DNA from: an uncultured Polymorphobacter sp.
Lineage (GTDB): Bacteria; Pseudomonadota; Alphaproteobacteria; Sphingomonadales; Sphingomonadaceae
Reading direction: 5' to 3'
DNA length: 7,670 nt
Assembly (NCBI GenBank): GCA_937871645.1
Contig: CALMPZ010000227.1
Coordinates: 1-7,670 of the forward strand
Shown here: in pieces, positions 1 to 5,749 of the stretch
How positions within the stretch are numbered: position 1 is the stretch's first letter
Layout of the letters: each line of letters begins with the position of its first letter
Made by a program: the position numbers and the translations under genes
The notes under the pieces: model-generated
The model's database searches: none
Seen by the model: the letters and a program-made list of their open reading frames with translations, nothing else
Told to the model about the DNA's origin: nothing

Positions 1-188
1 TCCAGCTCGCGTCAATGCGCCTCTGGCTGCGCGCTTATGAGTCTACGGCCTAGTAAATAACAAGATAACATGGCCTGCTACAATGGTTAATGATTTATCT
101 CACTATGCCCGCTACCGTGCAGACTCGATAAAATTTTGAGCGGCATATTGTCACATCGCAGGGGTCACAATAGCGATGGAGCGACACG
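1..188. other. AT-rich intergenic leader, no supported gene
   Basis: This stretch is visibly richer in A and T than the rest of the window. All three forward frames meet a stop early (38-40, 51-53 and 58-60), so any one of them could be the tail of a gene ending just inside the left edge; I cannot tell which. A TTGTCA hexamer at 148-153 resembles a -35 element but has no convincing -10 partner. The sequence GTCACA occurs twice 14 nt apart (150-155 and 164-169), which could be a weak operator or chance. A promoter for the 189-939 unit is expected here, but I cannot place it. Confidence 0.4.
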
Positions 189-195
189 ATGGAGC
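174..195 (+). repeat. 9-bp direct repeat forming the ribosome binding site and start of the small gene
   Basis: The nine bases CGATGGAGC occur at 174-182 and again at 187-195, a period of 13 nt. The second copy contains the ATG (189-191) of the small gene. The first copy supplies GGAG (178-181), seven bases upstream of that ATG, as its Shine-Dalgarno sequence. The first copy also holds its own ATG (176), which opens only a very short frame. Whether this is a small tandem duplication or coincidence cannot be settled here. Confidence 0.55.
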
Positions 196-368
196 AGTGG
201 ATCGTAGAGCAAAACATTGATCGGTTTGAGAAATACCTTCGTTTGCATTTCAGCCCGGCCGACCGCAGCATCGTCGAGGATCTGCTGTTTACCGAGCGGT
301 GCAAGCTAAACGAACTCCGGGATGCGGCGCGTGCCCAGGCACCGCAGTGTTTCGCCAGCGTGATCTGA
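189..368 (+). CDS. Small conserved-type hypothetical protein, 59 aa
   Basis: An ATG at 189 preceded by GGAG with a 7-nt spacer opens a 59-codon frame ending in TGA at 366-368. The product is charged and largely helical in composition. It starts MEQWIVEQNIDRFEKYL and continues through a second predicted helix containing EDLLFTERCKLNEL. It has no signal peptide or membrane segment. The layout of two short helices, with an N-terminal 'xxNIxRFExxL' element and a 'LLxxExxKLxxL' element, recalls short hypothetical proteins that are common in alphaproteobacteria and have no assigned function; that recollection is from memory and is not a domain hit. It lies 10 nt upstream of the BLUF-like gene and probably shares its mRNA. 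The function is unknown. The ribosome binding site and family-like pattern support a real gene. Confidence 0.62.
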   Translation: MEQWIVEQNIDRFEKYLRLHFSPADRSIVEDLLFTERCKLNELRDAARAQAPQCFASVI

Positions 369-370
369 GG
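365..370 (+). promoter_or_regulatory. Ribosome binding site fixing the BLUF-like start
   Basis: CTGAGG, with core GAGG at 367-370, sits 8 nt before the ATG at 379. It overlaps the stop codon of the small upstream gene. The in-frame TTG at 373 lies only 2 nt from this site, too close to be used, so ATG 379 is preferred. The overlap suggests the two genes are translated together. Confidence 0.5.
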
Positions 371-378
371 CTTTGTCC

Positions 379-939
379 ATGGAGGGATGGGCTGACGGTA
401 CAACCGGGGTCATCGGTGGTGCAAAGGATCATTCAAGCGCAAACAGGCAACGCCTGCCGCGACCGGATTGTTACCAGATGCTGTGTTGTGGCCGGAACCG
501 GCTGGACGACGGCGCCGTCGATGCAACGGTCGCCGGAATCCGCGAACTGTCCAACCCGCAGGCGCGGGCAACGGGCGTTACCGGCGTGGTCGCTTTCAAC
601 GGCAGGCAGTTCGTCCAGTTGATCGAAGGCCCGCGCGACGGTGTCGAGACCATGTTCAACACGCTGCGAACCATTGCCGGCCACAGCGAAGCCACGCACA
701 TCGTCAACCGGCCGGTCGGCTATGCCGATTGCTGGGACTGGTCGGTCGTCAACATCGCGCCGGACAGCCTCGCCAGCCGCCTGCTGGCGCTTGCCCTGTC
801 GGCGGCACTCGACGGTTCGAACGGCCACATCGCCCGGCTGACCTGGTTCATGGTCGGCCTCGAAGGCACCGAACAGGGCGCCGGATTTGGCGCGCGATTG
901 CTCGCCCCGCACCAGCGCACCATCACCGGCTACCCGTAG
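379..939 (+). CDS. BLUF-like domain protein lacking key flavin contacts
   Basis: The product is 186 aa from ATG 379. Residues about 31-125 follow the BLUF (blue-light sensing, FAD-binding) fold. An N-terminal strand leads into an amphipathic helix, then GVTGVVAFNG, then QFVQLIEGP (about 78-86), then a CWDW motif near 118-121. The Gln of the photocycle (Q80) and the semi-conserved Trp (W121) are kept. In my hand alignment with E. coli BluF and AppA, the conserved flavin-contacting Tyr falls on Cys36 and the conserved Asn falls on Ala62. If correct, the protein may bind flavin poorly or be dark-inactive. A 30-residue N-terminal extension and a C-terminal tail of about 65 residues flank the domain, with no recognisable output module, so it is a short BLUF probably acting through protein contact. 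It is preceded at 10 nt by the 59-aa gene. The family call is fairly firm; loss of photochemistry is inferred. Confidence 0.78.
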   Translation: MEGWADGTTGVIGGAKDHSSANRQRLPRPDCYQMLCCGRNRLDDGAVDATVAGIRELSNPQARATGVTGVVAFNGRQFVQLIEGPRDGVETMFNTLRTIAGHSEATHIVNRPVGYADCWDWSVVNIAPDSLASRLLALALSAALDGSNGHIARLTWFMVGLEGTEQGAGFGARLLAPHQRTITGYP

Positions 940-944
940 CAACC

Positions 945-979
945 GCGGGCGGCGCGTGCTGGCATGACGCCGCCCCCGC
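945..979 (+). terminator. GC-rich hairpin after the BLUF-like gene, possible terminator
   Basis: Five nucleotides after the TAG at 937-939, bases 945-954 pair with 968-979. Eight consecutive G-C pairs are followed by a two-base bulge (976-977) and two more pairs. The loop is 13 nt (955-967). The + strand continues with A residues rather than a T-run, so this is not a classical intrinsic terminator. It could still mark the transcript end by a T-less or Rho-assisted route, or protect the 3' end of the BLUF mRNA. Its position between the BLUF unit and the sphingolipid genes fits a boundary role. Confidence 0.4.
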
Positions 980-1053
980 AAAAACCCGCATCATGGCCAA
1001 AGTCTCACCATATTGTCCTGCCAAAGCGTGCGCCTGTCATTCAGGAGCACCCC

Positions 1054-1299
1054 ATGTCGAACCGCGCCGCGCTGTATGCGCGCATCATCGAGTTGATCGA
1101 ACCGTTCAACCCGAAGAAAATCGCGCTCACCGAAGCCACCAGCTTTTCGGACGATATCGAGATGGATTCGCTGACGGTGATGGACCTTGTCGCCAACATG
1201 GAAGACGAATGGGACATTGTCATCCCGCTGAATTTGCTCCCCGAACTTGAAACCATCGGCCAGCTCACCGATGCCATTGCCAAGCTGGTGAAGGACTGA
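1054..1299 (+). CDS. Dedicated acyl carrier protein of the sphingolipid cluster
   Basis: This is an 81-aa acidic four-helix acyl carrier protein. The ATG at 1054 follows AGGAG (1043-1047) with a 6-nt spacer. The phosphopantetheine site is Ser39 in EMDSLTVMDL; the motif differs from the DSLDTVEL of housekeeping AcpP, which argues for a specialised carrier. The cytoplasmic role is to hold an acyl chain as a thioester on a 4'-phosphopantetheine arm. It ends 6 nt before spt, and the pair was probably co-translated. An unusual ACP beside SPT is known from Sphingomonas wittichii, and Caulobacter has a comparable pairing. The inferred role is therefore to deliver the long-chain acyl group to SPT, or possibly to the ceramide synthase, rather than bulk fatty acid synthesis. 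It needs a phosphopantetheinyl transferase that is not in this window. Confidence 0.9.
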   Translation: MSNRAALYARIIELIEPFNPKKIALTEATSFSDDIEMDSLTVMDLVANMEDEWDIVIPLNLLPELETIGQLTDAIAKLVKD

Positions 1300-1305
1300 G
1301 CTGAC

Positions 1306-2526
1306 GTGACGAAATCCGACCTTTTCGACAAGTTCAACCCGATCATCGCCGAGCGCCAGGCGCTGCTCGACACCGGTGTCGCCGATCCGTTCGCGATCGT
1401 CATGGACGCGGTGCGCTCGCCGACCGAAGCCGTCATCAACGGCCGCGAGACCATCCTGCTCGGCACCTACAACTACATGGGCATGACGTTCGACAAGGAT
1501 GTCATCGCCGCCGGAGTCGAGGCGCTGACCAAGTTCGGCGCCGGCACCACCGGCAGCCGCGTTTTGAACGGCACCTACGGCGCACACCGCGACTGCGAGG
1601 AAGCGCTCAAGGATTTCTACGGCACCCGCCACGCGATGGTGTTTTCGACCGGCTATCAGGCCAACCTCGGCATGGTGTCGACGCTGGCCGGACGCGGCGA
1701 CTATGTCATCCTCGATGCCGATAGCCACGCGTCGATCTATGACGGCTGCGCGATGGGCAACGCCGATATCGTGCGCTTCCGCCACAACAGCGTCGAAGAC
1801 CTCGACAAGCGCCTCGGCCGCCTGCCACCCGAAGCCGGCAAGCTCGTCGTGCTCGAAGGCGTCTATTCGATGCTCGGCGACATTGCACCGCTCGCCGAAC
1901 TGGTCGCGGTCGCAAAGAAGCACGGCGCGATGGTGCTGGTCGACGAAGCGCATGCGATGGGCTTTTTCGGCAAGCGTGGCCGCGGCGTCACCGAAGCTGT
2001 CGGCGTCGAGGCCGATGTCGATTTCATCGTCGGCACCTTTTCGAAATCGGTCGGCACCGTCGGCGGTTTCTGCGTGTCGAACCACCCGAAATTCGAAATC
2101 CTGCGCCTCGTCTGCCGCCCCTACACCTTCACCGCCTCACTGCCGCCCGCCGTCATGGCATGTGCCGCAACGTCGATCCGCAAGCTGATGAGCGACGGCC
2201 CGGCGAAGGCCGAACGCCTGTGGAAAACCACCCGCACGCTGCACGCCGGGCTGATCGCCAAGGGCTTCAAGCTCGCCACCGACACGCCGCAAAGCGCGAT
2301 CATTTCGGTGCTGATGCCCGACCAGGAAATGACCGTGCGGATGTGGCAGGCGCTGCTCGAGATGGGTGTCTACGTCAACATGTCGCGCCCGCCCGCAACG
2401 CCGATGGGCGTGTTCCTGCTGCGCTGCTCGCTCTGCGCCGAGCACACCGACGCACAGACCGCCACCGTGCTGCAGCGCTTTGTCGCGGCGGCGCAGGCCG
2501 TGGGGTTGCCGCTCAACCAGGGCTAA
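1306..2526 (+). CDS. spt: Serine palmitoyltransferase
   Basis: This 406-aa PLP enzyme of the alpha-oxoamine synthase family catalyses the first step of sphingolipid synthesis: L-serine plus a long-chain acyl thioester give 3-oxosphinganine, CO2 and free thiol carrier. The sequence tracks the soluble S. paucimobilis SPT through almost its whole length, for example LLGTYNYMGMTFD, ILDADSHASIYDGC and GTFSKSVGTVGGF. The PLP lysine is Lys247 (in TFSKS). His141 is the residue that stacks on the cofactor, Asp213 and His216 (VDEAHAMGFFG) bind PLP, and the RPPATP element near residue 361 matches the substrate-carboxylate loop. It lacks the membrane anchor of eukaryotic SPT, so it should be cytosolic and homodimeric. 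The start is GTG 1306, with AAGGA at 1291-1295 inside the ACP gene; the N-terminus is about 18 residues shorter than the S. paucimobilis enzyme. All catalytic residues are present. Confidence 0.96.
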   Translation: MTKSDLFDKFNPIIAERQALLDTGVADPFAIVMDAVRSPTEAVINGRETILLGTYNYMGMTFDKDVIAAGVEALTKFGAGTTGSRVLNGTYGAHRDCEEALKDFYGTRHAMVFSTGYQANLGMVSTLAGRGDYVILDADSHASIYDGCAMGNADIVRFRHNSVEDLDKRLGRLPPEAGKLVVLEGVYSMLGDIAPLAELVAVAKKHGAMVLVDEAHAMGFFGKRGRGVTEAVGVEADVDFIVGTFSKSVGTVGGFCVSNHPKFEILRLVCRPYTFTASLPPAVMACAATSIRKLMSDGPAKAERLWKTTRTLHAGLIAKGFKLATDTPQSAIISVLMPDQEMTVRMWQALLEMGVYVNMSRPPATPMGVFLLRCSLCAEHTDAQTATVLQRFVAAAQAVGLPLNQG

Positions 2527-2536
2527 GGGCTGGCAT

Positions 2537-2582
2537 TCCGGTTGTCGTCGTGGCAGGTTTTCCCGCCAACACGCCAACCGGA
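2537..2582 (+). promoter_or_regulatory. 46-nt imperfect hairpin covering the ribosome binding site of the PPC gene
   Basis: The whole 63-nt gap after spt is dominated by one symmetrical fold. Bases 2537-2544 (TCCGGTTG) pair perfectly with 2575-2582 (CAACCGGA). After a 1x1 mismatch, 2546-2548 pair with 2571-2573. After a 2x2 mismatch, 2551-2557 pair with 2562-2568 with a single A-C mismatch. A TTTT loop (2558-2561) closes it. Seventeen of 21 positions per arm are paired. The right arm includes the first three bases of the GGAG Shine-Dalgarno (2580-2583) of the next gene, so the folded RNA would block translation start. No T-run follows, so it is not a standard terminator. It could tune expression downstream of spt, mark an RNA processing site, or act as a DNA operator. 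Confidence 0.6.
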
Positions 2583-2589
2583 GATTGTC

Positions 2590-3303
2590 ATGATCAAGAC
2601 CGCACTCACTGCAATTGCTGCCGCCGGGCTGGCGCTTGCCGTCCCCGCTGCCGCGCAGCAGGTCGTCCCCGTCACTTTCGCCAAGGGCAAGAGCGCCGCG
2701 ACGCTGACCGGCAGCATCAAGGGCGATCAGGACCGCAGCTACACGATCGACGCGCGCGCCGGCCAGACGCTGACGGTGACGCTTAAGGCGACCAAGGGCT
2801 CGGTCGAAATGAACGTCTATGCGCCGGGCAATGACACGGCGATCTCGCTGGGTTCGACCGACCCGTACAAGTTCGCCACGGTGCTGCCGACGACCGGCCG
2901 CTACAAGGTCCAGGTTTATCAGATGCGCGCCAGCGCACGGCGCGGTGAAACCGCCAGCTATACTCTGACCATCGGCGTCACTGGTGGCGCGAAAGCTTCC
3001 ACCGACGCACTGGTGCCCGGCACCAGATACAACGCCACCGCCGACATCAGCTGCGTCACCACCCCCGGCGCCAAGCCCGCCGCCTGCAAGGCCGGCGTCA
3101 TCCGCAAGGGCGACGGCAACGCCGTCGTTGAAATGCAGACCCCCGACGGCGGCCAGCGCAGCATCACCTTCACCGGCGGCAACGCGACCGGCAGCAACGC
3201 GGCGACGCCGATCAAGGCGACAAAGGCCGGCGACATCACCACTGTCCGCATCGGCGCGATCGAAGTCTACACCATCCCCGACGCGTTCGTCTTCGGCGGC
3301 TAG
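2590..3303 (+). CDS. Secreted PPC-like beta-sandwich protein of unknown role
   Basis: The product is 237 aa. ATG 2590 is chosen because GGAG (2580-2583) lies 6 nt upstream and a clean Sec signal peptide follows: MIK, a hydrophobic core of about 16 residues, then a PAAAQQ-type signal peptidase I site near residues 21-24. Residues about 30-130 read like the bacterial pre-peptidase C-terminal (PPC) jelly-roll, with a GSIKGDQDRSYTID start, RAGQTLTVTLKA, PTTGRYKVQVYQM and a YTLTIGV end. A second segment, about 140-237, is rich in Gly, Ala and Thr. It carries a Cys pair (C155, C166) that could form a disulphide, and it ends in FVFGG. There is no lipobox, no membrane anchor and no protease domain. 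It sits between spt and lptF on the same strand. A periplasmic accessory role in sphingolipid handling is possible but inferred only from position. Similar two-part secreted proteins seem familiar from sphingomonads. Confidence 0.82.
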   Translation: MIKTALTAIAAAGLALAVPAAAQQVVPVTFAKGKSAATLTGSIKGDQDRSYTIDARAGQTLTVTLKATKGSVEMNVYAPGNDTAISLGSTDPYKFATVLPTTGRYKVQVYQMRASARRGETASYTLTIGVTGGAKASTDALVPGTRYNATADISCVTTPGAKPAACKAGVIRKGDGNAVVEMQTPDGGQRSITFTGGNATGSNAATPIKATKAGDITTVRIGAIEVYTIPDAFVFGG

Positions 3304-3311
3304 GCCGTCCG

Positions 3312-3319
3312 CCCCCCCC
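3312..3319 (+). repeat. Run of eight C residues in the lptF leader
   Basis: An uninterrupted C8 tract lies between the TAG of the PPC gene and the AGGAA ribosome binding site (3327-3331) of lptF. Such runs can change length by slippage. Here it is untranslated, so a change would alter only leader length and structure, not a reading frame. It is also a likely place for sequencing error. Confidence 0.5.
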
Positions 3320-3339
3320 GCGCCGCAGGAACCCGCCTT

Positions 3340-4560
3340 TTGCCCCTCCTCACCCGTGTTGACCGCTACCAGGCGCGGCTGATTGCGCTGCCGCTGCTGG
3401 CGACGCTGACGATCGCGGCGATGCTGCTGTTGCTCGACCGGATGCTGCGGCTGTTCGACTTTGTCATGAACGAAGGCGGGCCGGTCAGCGTCGTGTGGCG
3501 GATGCTCGGCAATTTGCTGCCGGAGTATCTGTCGCTCGGTATCCCGATCGGCGTGATGCTCGGAATACTGCTGGCTTTCCGCGGGCTTGCGGCATCAAGC
3601 GAACTCGACGCGTTGCGTGCCGTCGGTATTTCGTACAACCGCCTGCTGCGCGTGCCGATGCTGTTCGCGCTGCTGTTCGCGGTCATCAATTTCGGCATCG
3701 TCGGGTTTCTGCAGCCGACGTCACGCTATGCTTACGAAGGTCTGCGCTTCGAACTGCGCTCGGGCGCGCTTGGCGCGTCGATCAAGGTCGGCGAGTTCGC
3801 CAAGCTCGGCAAGGGCATCACCCTGCGCGTCGAGGAAAGCTTCGAACAGGGGCGCGACCTGCGCGGGCTGTTCGTGCGCGCCGTCGGCAAAGATGGGCAG
3901 ATTGTCGCGGTGACCGCCGACCGCGGCATGTTCCTTTCGACCGACGACCCCGATGTCATCCTGCTGCGGCTCAACAAGGGCACGCTCGTCCACAACGTCA
4001 ATCCGCAGGCGGTGCCGCGCGTACTGTCGTTCGACCAGCACGACCTGCCGGTCAATCTGCCGCGCATGGGGGTGTTCCGCACGCGCGGCGACAAGCGGCT
4101 CGAAATGACCATGCCCGAACTGCTGCGTGTCAGCCGCGCCCCGCAGACGCCGACGCTCGACCGCTACGCCGCTAAGGCGACCTTGCACCGCCGCATCGTG
4201 CAGTGCGTGGTGATGTTCATCCTGCCGTTCATTGCGGTGGCACTGGCAGTGCCGCCCAAGCGCTCGACTTCGGCGCTCGGCGTATTTCTAAGTATCATCA
4301 TTCTGGTCACCTATCATAAAATGTCTGAATATGGCGAACGCATGGGCGCCATCGGCCGCGTCGATCCGGTGCTGGCGCAGTGGATCCCCTTCACCGGCTT
4401 CGTCGCGCTGTCGCTGTGGATGTATTACATCCTCGCCTACAAGCCCGGCGGCCAGCCGATTGCATGGCTCGACAAGGGCTTCGCCAAGCTGTCGGGGCTG
4501 TTCGTCAAGCTGGTGCGGCGCGCGCAGCCATGGCGCGACGACGTGCGGACGGCAGGCTAA
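3340..4560 (+). CDS. lptF: LptF-family permease of the Lpt ABC exporter
   Basis: This 406-aa inner-membrane protein has the LptF/LptG (YjgP/YjgQ) architecture. Three N-terminal membrane helices (about 14-34, 64-86, 105-125) are followed by a periplasmic beta-jellyroll (about 126-280) and three C-terminal helices (about 286-307, 311-331, 348-367). Typical stretches are FDFVMNEGGPVSVVWRML, ASSELDALRAVGIS and VPPKRSTSALGVFLS. With LptG and the ATPase LptB it forms the complex that extracts LPS from the inner membrane toward LptC/LptA. The start is TTG 3340: AGGAA at 3327-3331 lies 8 nt upstream, the protein begins where the family does, and no in-frame ATG or GTG lies between it and the preceding stop. 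It precedes lptG by 2 nt. Because it lies in a sphingolipid gene run, its cargo here may be a (glyco)sphingolipid; that is inference. A low-GC patch at 4281-4335 covers helix 5. Confidence 0.93.
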   Translation: MPLLTRVDRYQARLIALPLLATLTIAAMLLLLDRMLRLFDFVMNEGGPVSVVWRMLGNLLPEYLSLGIPIGVMLGILLAFRGLAASSELDALRAVGISYNRLLRVPMLFALLFAVINFGIVGFLQPTSRYAYEGLRFELRSGALGASIKVGEFAKLGKGITLRVEESFEQGRDLRGLFVRAVGKDGQIVAVTADRGMFLSTDDPDVILLRLNKGTLVHNVNPQAVPRVLSFDQHDLPVNLPRMGVFRTRGDKRLEMTMPELLRVSRAPQTPTLDRYAAKATLHRRIVQCVVMFILPFIAVALAVPPKRSTSALGVFLSIIILVTYHKMSEYGERMGAIGRVDPVLAQWIPFTGFVALSLWMYYILAYKPGGQPIAWLDKGFAKLSGLFVKLVRRAQPWRDDVRTAG

Positions 4561-4562
4561 GC

Positions 4563-5654
4563 ATGGCCGGCAGGATTTTCCCGTCGCGCACCATCGCCGG
4601 CTACACCGCCAAGATGTTCCTTGTGCGGACGTTCGCGTTCCTCGCTGCGCTGGTGGTGATCCTGCAGACGCTCGACCTGCTCGGCGAATCGTCGAACATC
4701 CTGGCGGCGGGCAATTCGGAGGCGCAGCTGTGGTATTATGTGTCGCTGCGCGCGCCGCAGATCGCCGCGCTGTTCCTGCCGTTCTCGGTGCTGCTCGGCA
4801 CGCTGGTCACGCTCGCGACGCTCAACCAGAACAGCGAGGTGGTCATTTTCAAATCCGCCGGCATTTCGGCGCACCAGATCCTGGCACCGCTGATTGTCGC
4901 CGCGCTCGGCATCGCGGCGCTCAACTTCGCGTTCAACGAAACCGTGCTGGTCAAGGCCAATGCGACGCTCGATGCGTGGAAAGGCAGCGAATACAAGAAA
5001 CTGCCCGCCGGCCCCAAGACCGTCACCAACAGCTGGGTGCGCGCCGGCGACGATCTGTTCAATGCCGAAACCGTCACCGGCACCGGCGCCGCGACGCAGT
5101 TGCGCGGCGTCACCATCTATGACCGGGCGGGCAACCGGTTGCAGCGCGTCATCCGCGCCACGACGGCACGGCCGATTTCGGGCGGCTGGCGGCTGACCGG
5201 CGTCCGCAGCTTCGATGTCGGGCGCGGCGTCGAAACCGCCAGCGAAGTGCTCAGCGTCACCAGTCAGGTCACCCCGGCGCAGTTCACCACGGTGTCGGTC
5301 AACGCCGACTTCGTGCCGTTCTGGAAGCTGCTCGGCGACATCCGCGAACAGCGCGACGCGGGCAAGCCCGTCGACCAGCTGATCGCCAAGGCCAACCACA
5401 AGATTTCGGGGCCGCTGTCGGCGGTGCTGATGCCGCTGCTCGGCGCCGTCGCGGCGTTCGGGCTGGCGCGGTCGGGGCATCTGTTCTTCCGCGCCGTCAT
5501 CGGGCTGGCTTTGGGCTTCACCTTCTTCGTCGCCGACAACTTCCTGATGGCGATGGGCAGCTTCGGCAACATCCCGCCACTGCTCGCTGCCTGGGCGCCG
5601 TTCCTGCTGTTCTTCCTGATCGGCGAATCGGTGCTGTTCCGCACCGAGGAATAG
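4563..5654 (+). CDS. lptG: LptG-family permease of the Lpt ABC exporter
   Basis: This is the 363-aa partner of the preceding permease, with the same plan. Helices lie at about 18-41, 63-88 and 106-129, then a periplasmic beta-jellyroll (about 130-270), then helices at about 284-305, 311-336 and 340-360. Hallmarks include FPSRTIAGYTAKMFLVRTF at the N-terminus, the cytoplasmic coupling segment NQNSEVVIFKSAGIS, and the C-terminal FFVADNFLMAMG with a nearby Gly/Pro break. LptF and LptG form the heterodimeric transmembrane unit driven by LptB. ATG 4563 begins 2 nt after the lptF TAA; only a weak CAGG (4553-4556) precedes it, so translation is probably coupled to lptF, which would give equal amounts of the two subunits. 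No lptB, lptA, lptC or lptD is in the window. A cargo other than LPS is possible in this setting. Confidence 0.93.
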   Translation: MAGRIFPSRTIAGYTAKMFLVRTFAFLAALVVILQTLDLLGESSNILAAGNSEAQLWYYVSLRAPQIAALFLPFSVLLGTLVTLATLNQNSEVVIFKSAGISAHQILAPLIVAALGIAALNFAFNETVLVKANATLDAWKGSEYKKLPAGPKTVTNSWVRAGDDLFNAETVTGTGAATQLRGVTIYDRAGNRLQRVIRATTARPISGGWRLTGVRSFDVGRGVETASEVLSVTSQVTPAQFTTVSVNADFVPFWKLLGDIREQRDAGKPVDQLIAKANHKISGPLSAVLMPLLGAVAAFGLARSGHLFFRAVIGLALGFTFFVADNFLMAMGSFGNIPPLLAAWAPFLLFFLIGESVLFRTEE

Positions 5655-5749
5655 GGCGCGCAAAAGTCCGGCCAACGTCCAAAATCCGCCGCATTGGCGC
5701 GCTATCCATGACCATCAAAGGCGATGTGCGCCCCAAAGGAGAAGTCACG
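5655..5749 (+). other. Gap and leader between lptG and the hydroxylase gene
   Basis: If the GTG start at 5750 is right, this is the longest gap inside the cluster after the ACP. It contains GCGCGC at 5656-5661 and GGCGCGC again at 5696-5702, and the upstream in-frame ATG at 5708. I see no convincing -35/-10 pair or terminator hairpin. A separate weak promoter for the last two genes cannot be excluded. Confidence 0.35.
5735..5744 (+). promoter_or_regulatory. Strong Shine-Dalgarno deciding the hydroxylase start
   Basis: AAAGGAGAAG, among the best ribosome binding sites in the window, has its GGAG at 5738-5741, 8 nt before an in-frame GTG at 5750. The ATG at 5708 has no comparable purine tract upstream. 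The site would lie inside the coding region if 5708 were used, so it argues for initiation at GTG 5750. Confidence 0.7.

Noticed and set aside
148..176. Sigma-70 promoter with TTGTCA as -35
   Set aside because: The hexamer at the expected -10 position (171-176) matches the consensus poorly and would place the transcript start almost on the ribosome binding site.
433..981. Minus-strand frame opposite the BLUF-like gene
   Set aside because: The forward frame carries BLUF motifs; the reverse is Arg/Asp/Val-rich shadow sequence.
945..984. Classical intrinsic terminator after the BLUF-like gene
   Set aside because: The hairpin is strong, but it is followed by A residues rather than T on the + strand, so only a weaker terminator-like call is kept.
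991..2085. Long minus-strand open frame of 364 codons opposite ACP and spt
   Set aside because: It lies wholly opposite two confidently identified genes. Its product is low-complexity and rich in Asp, Glu, His and Arg, as expected from the reverse of GC-biased codons, and it has no ribosome binding site or recognisable domain.
2590..3303. Secreted peptidase
   Set aside because: PPC domains often accompany proteases, but no catalytic domain is present; the remainder is a short Gly/Ala/Thr-rich segment.
3312..3319. C8 tract as a phase-variation switch
   Set aside because: It is untranslated and downstream of a stop codon, so slippage cannot change a reading frame; at most it shifts leader length.
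3301..3342. Possible readthrough fusion of the PPC protein with LptF
   Set aside because: The two genes are in the same frame with one TAG and only sense codons between them. However, lptF has its own AGGAA and TTG start matching the family N-terminus, and a periplasmic domain joined to the cytoplasmic N-terminus of LptF would be topologically wrong.
4557..5675. Minus-strand open frame of 372 codons opposite lptG
   Set aside because: Same reason: a composition shadow of lptG, rich in Arg, Glu and Gln with no family features.
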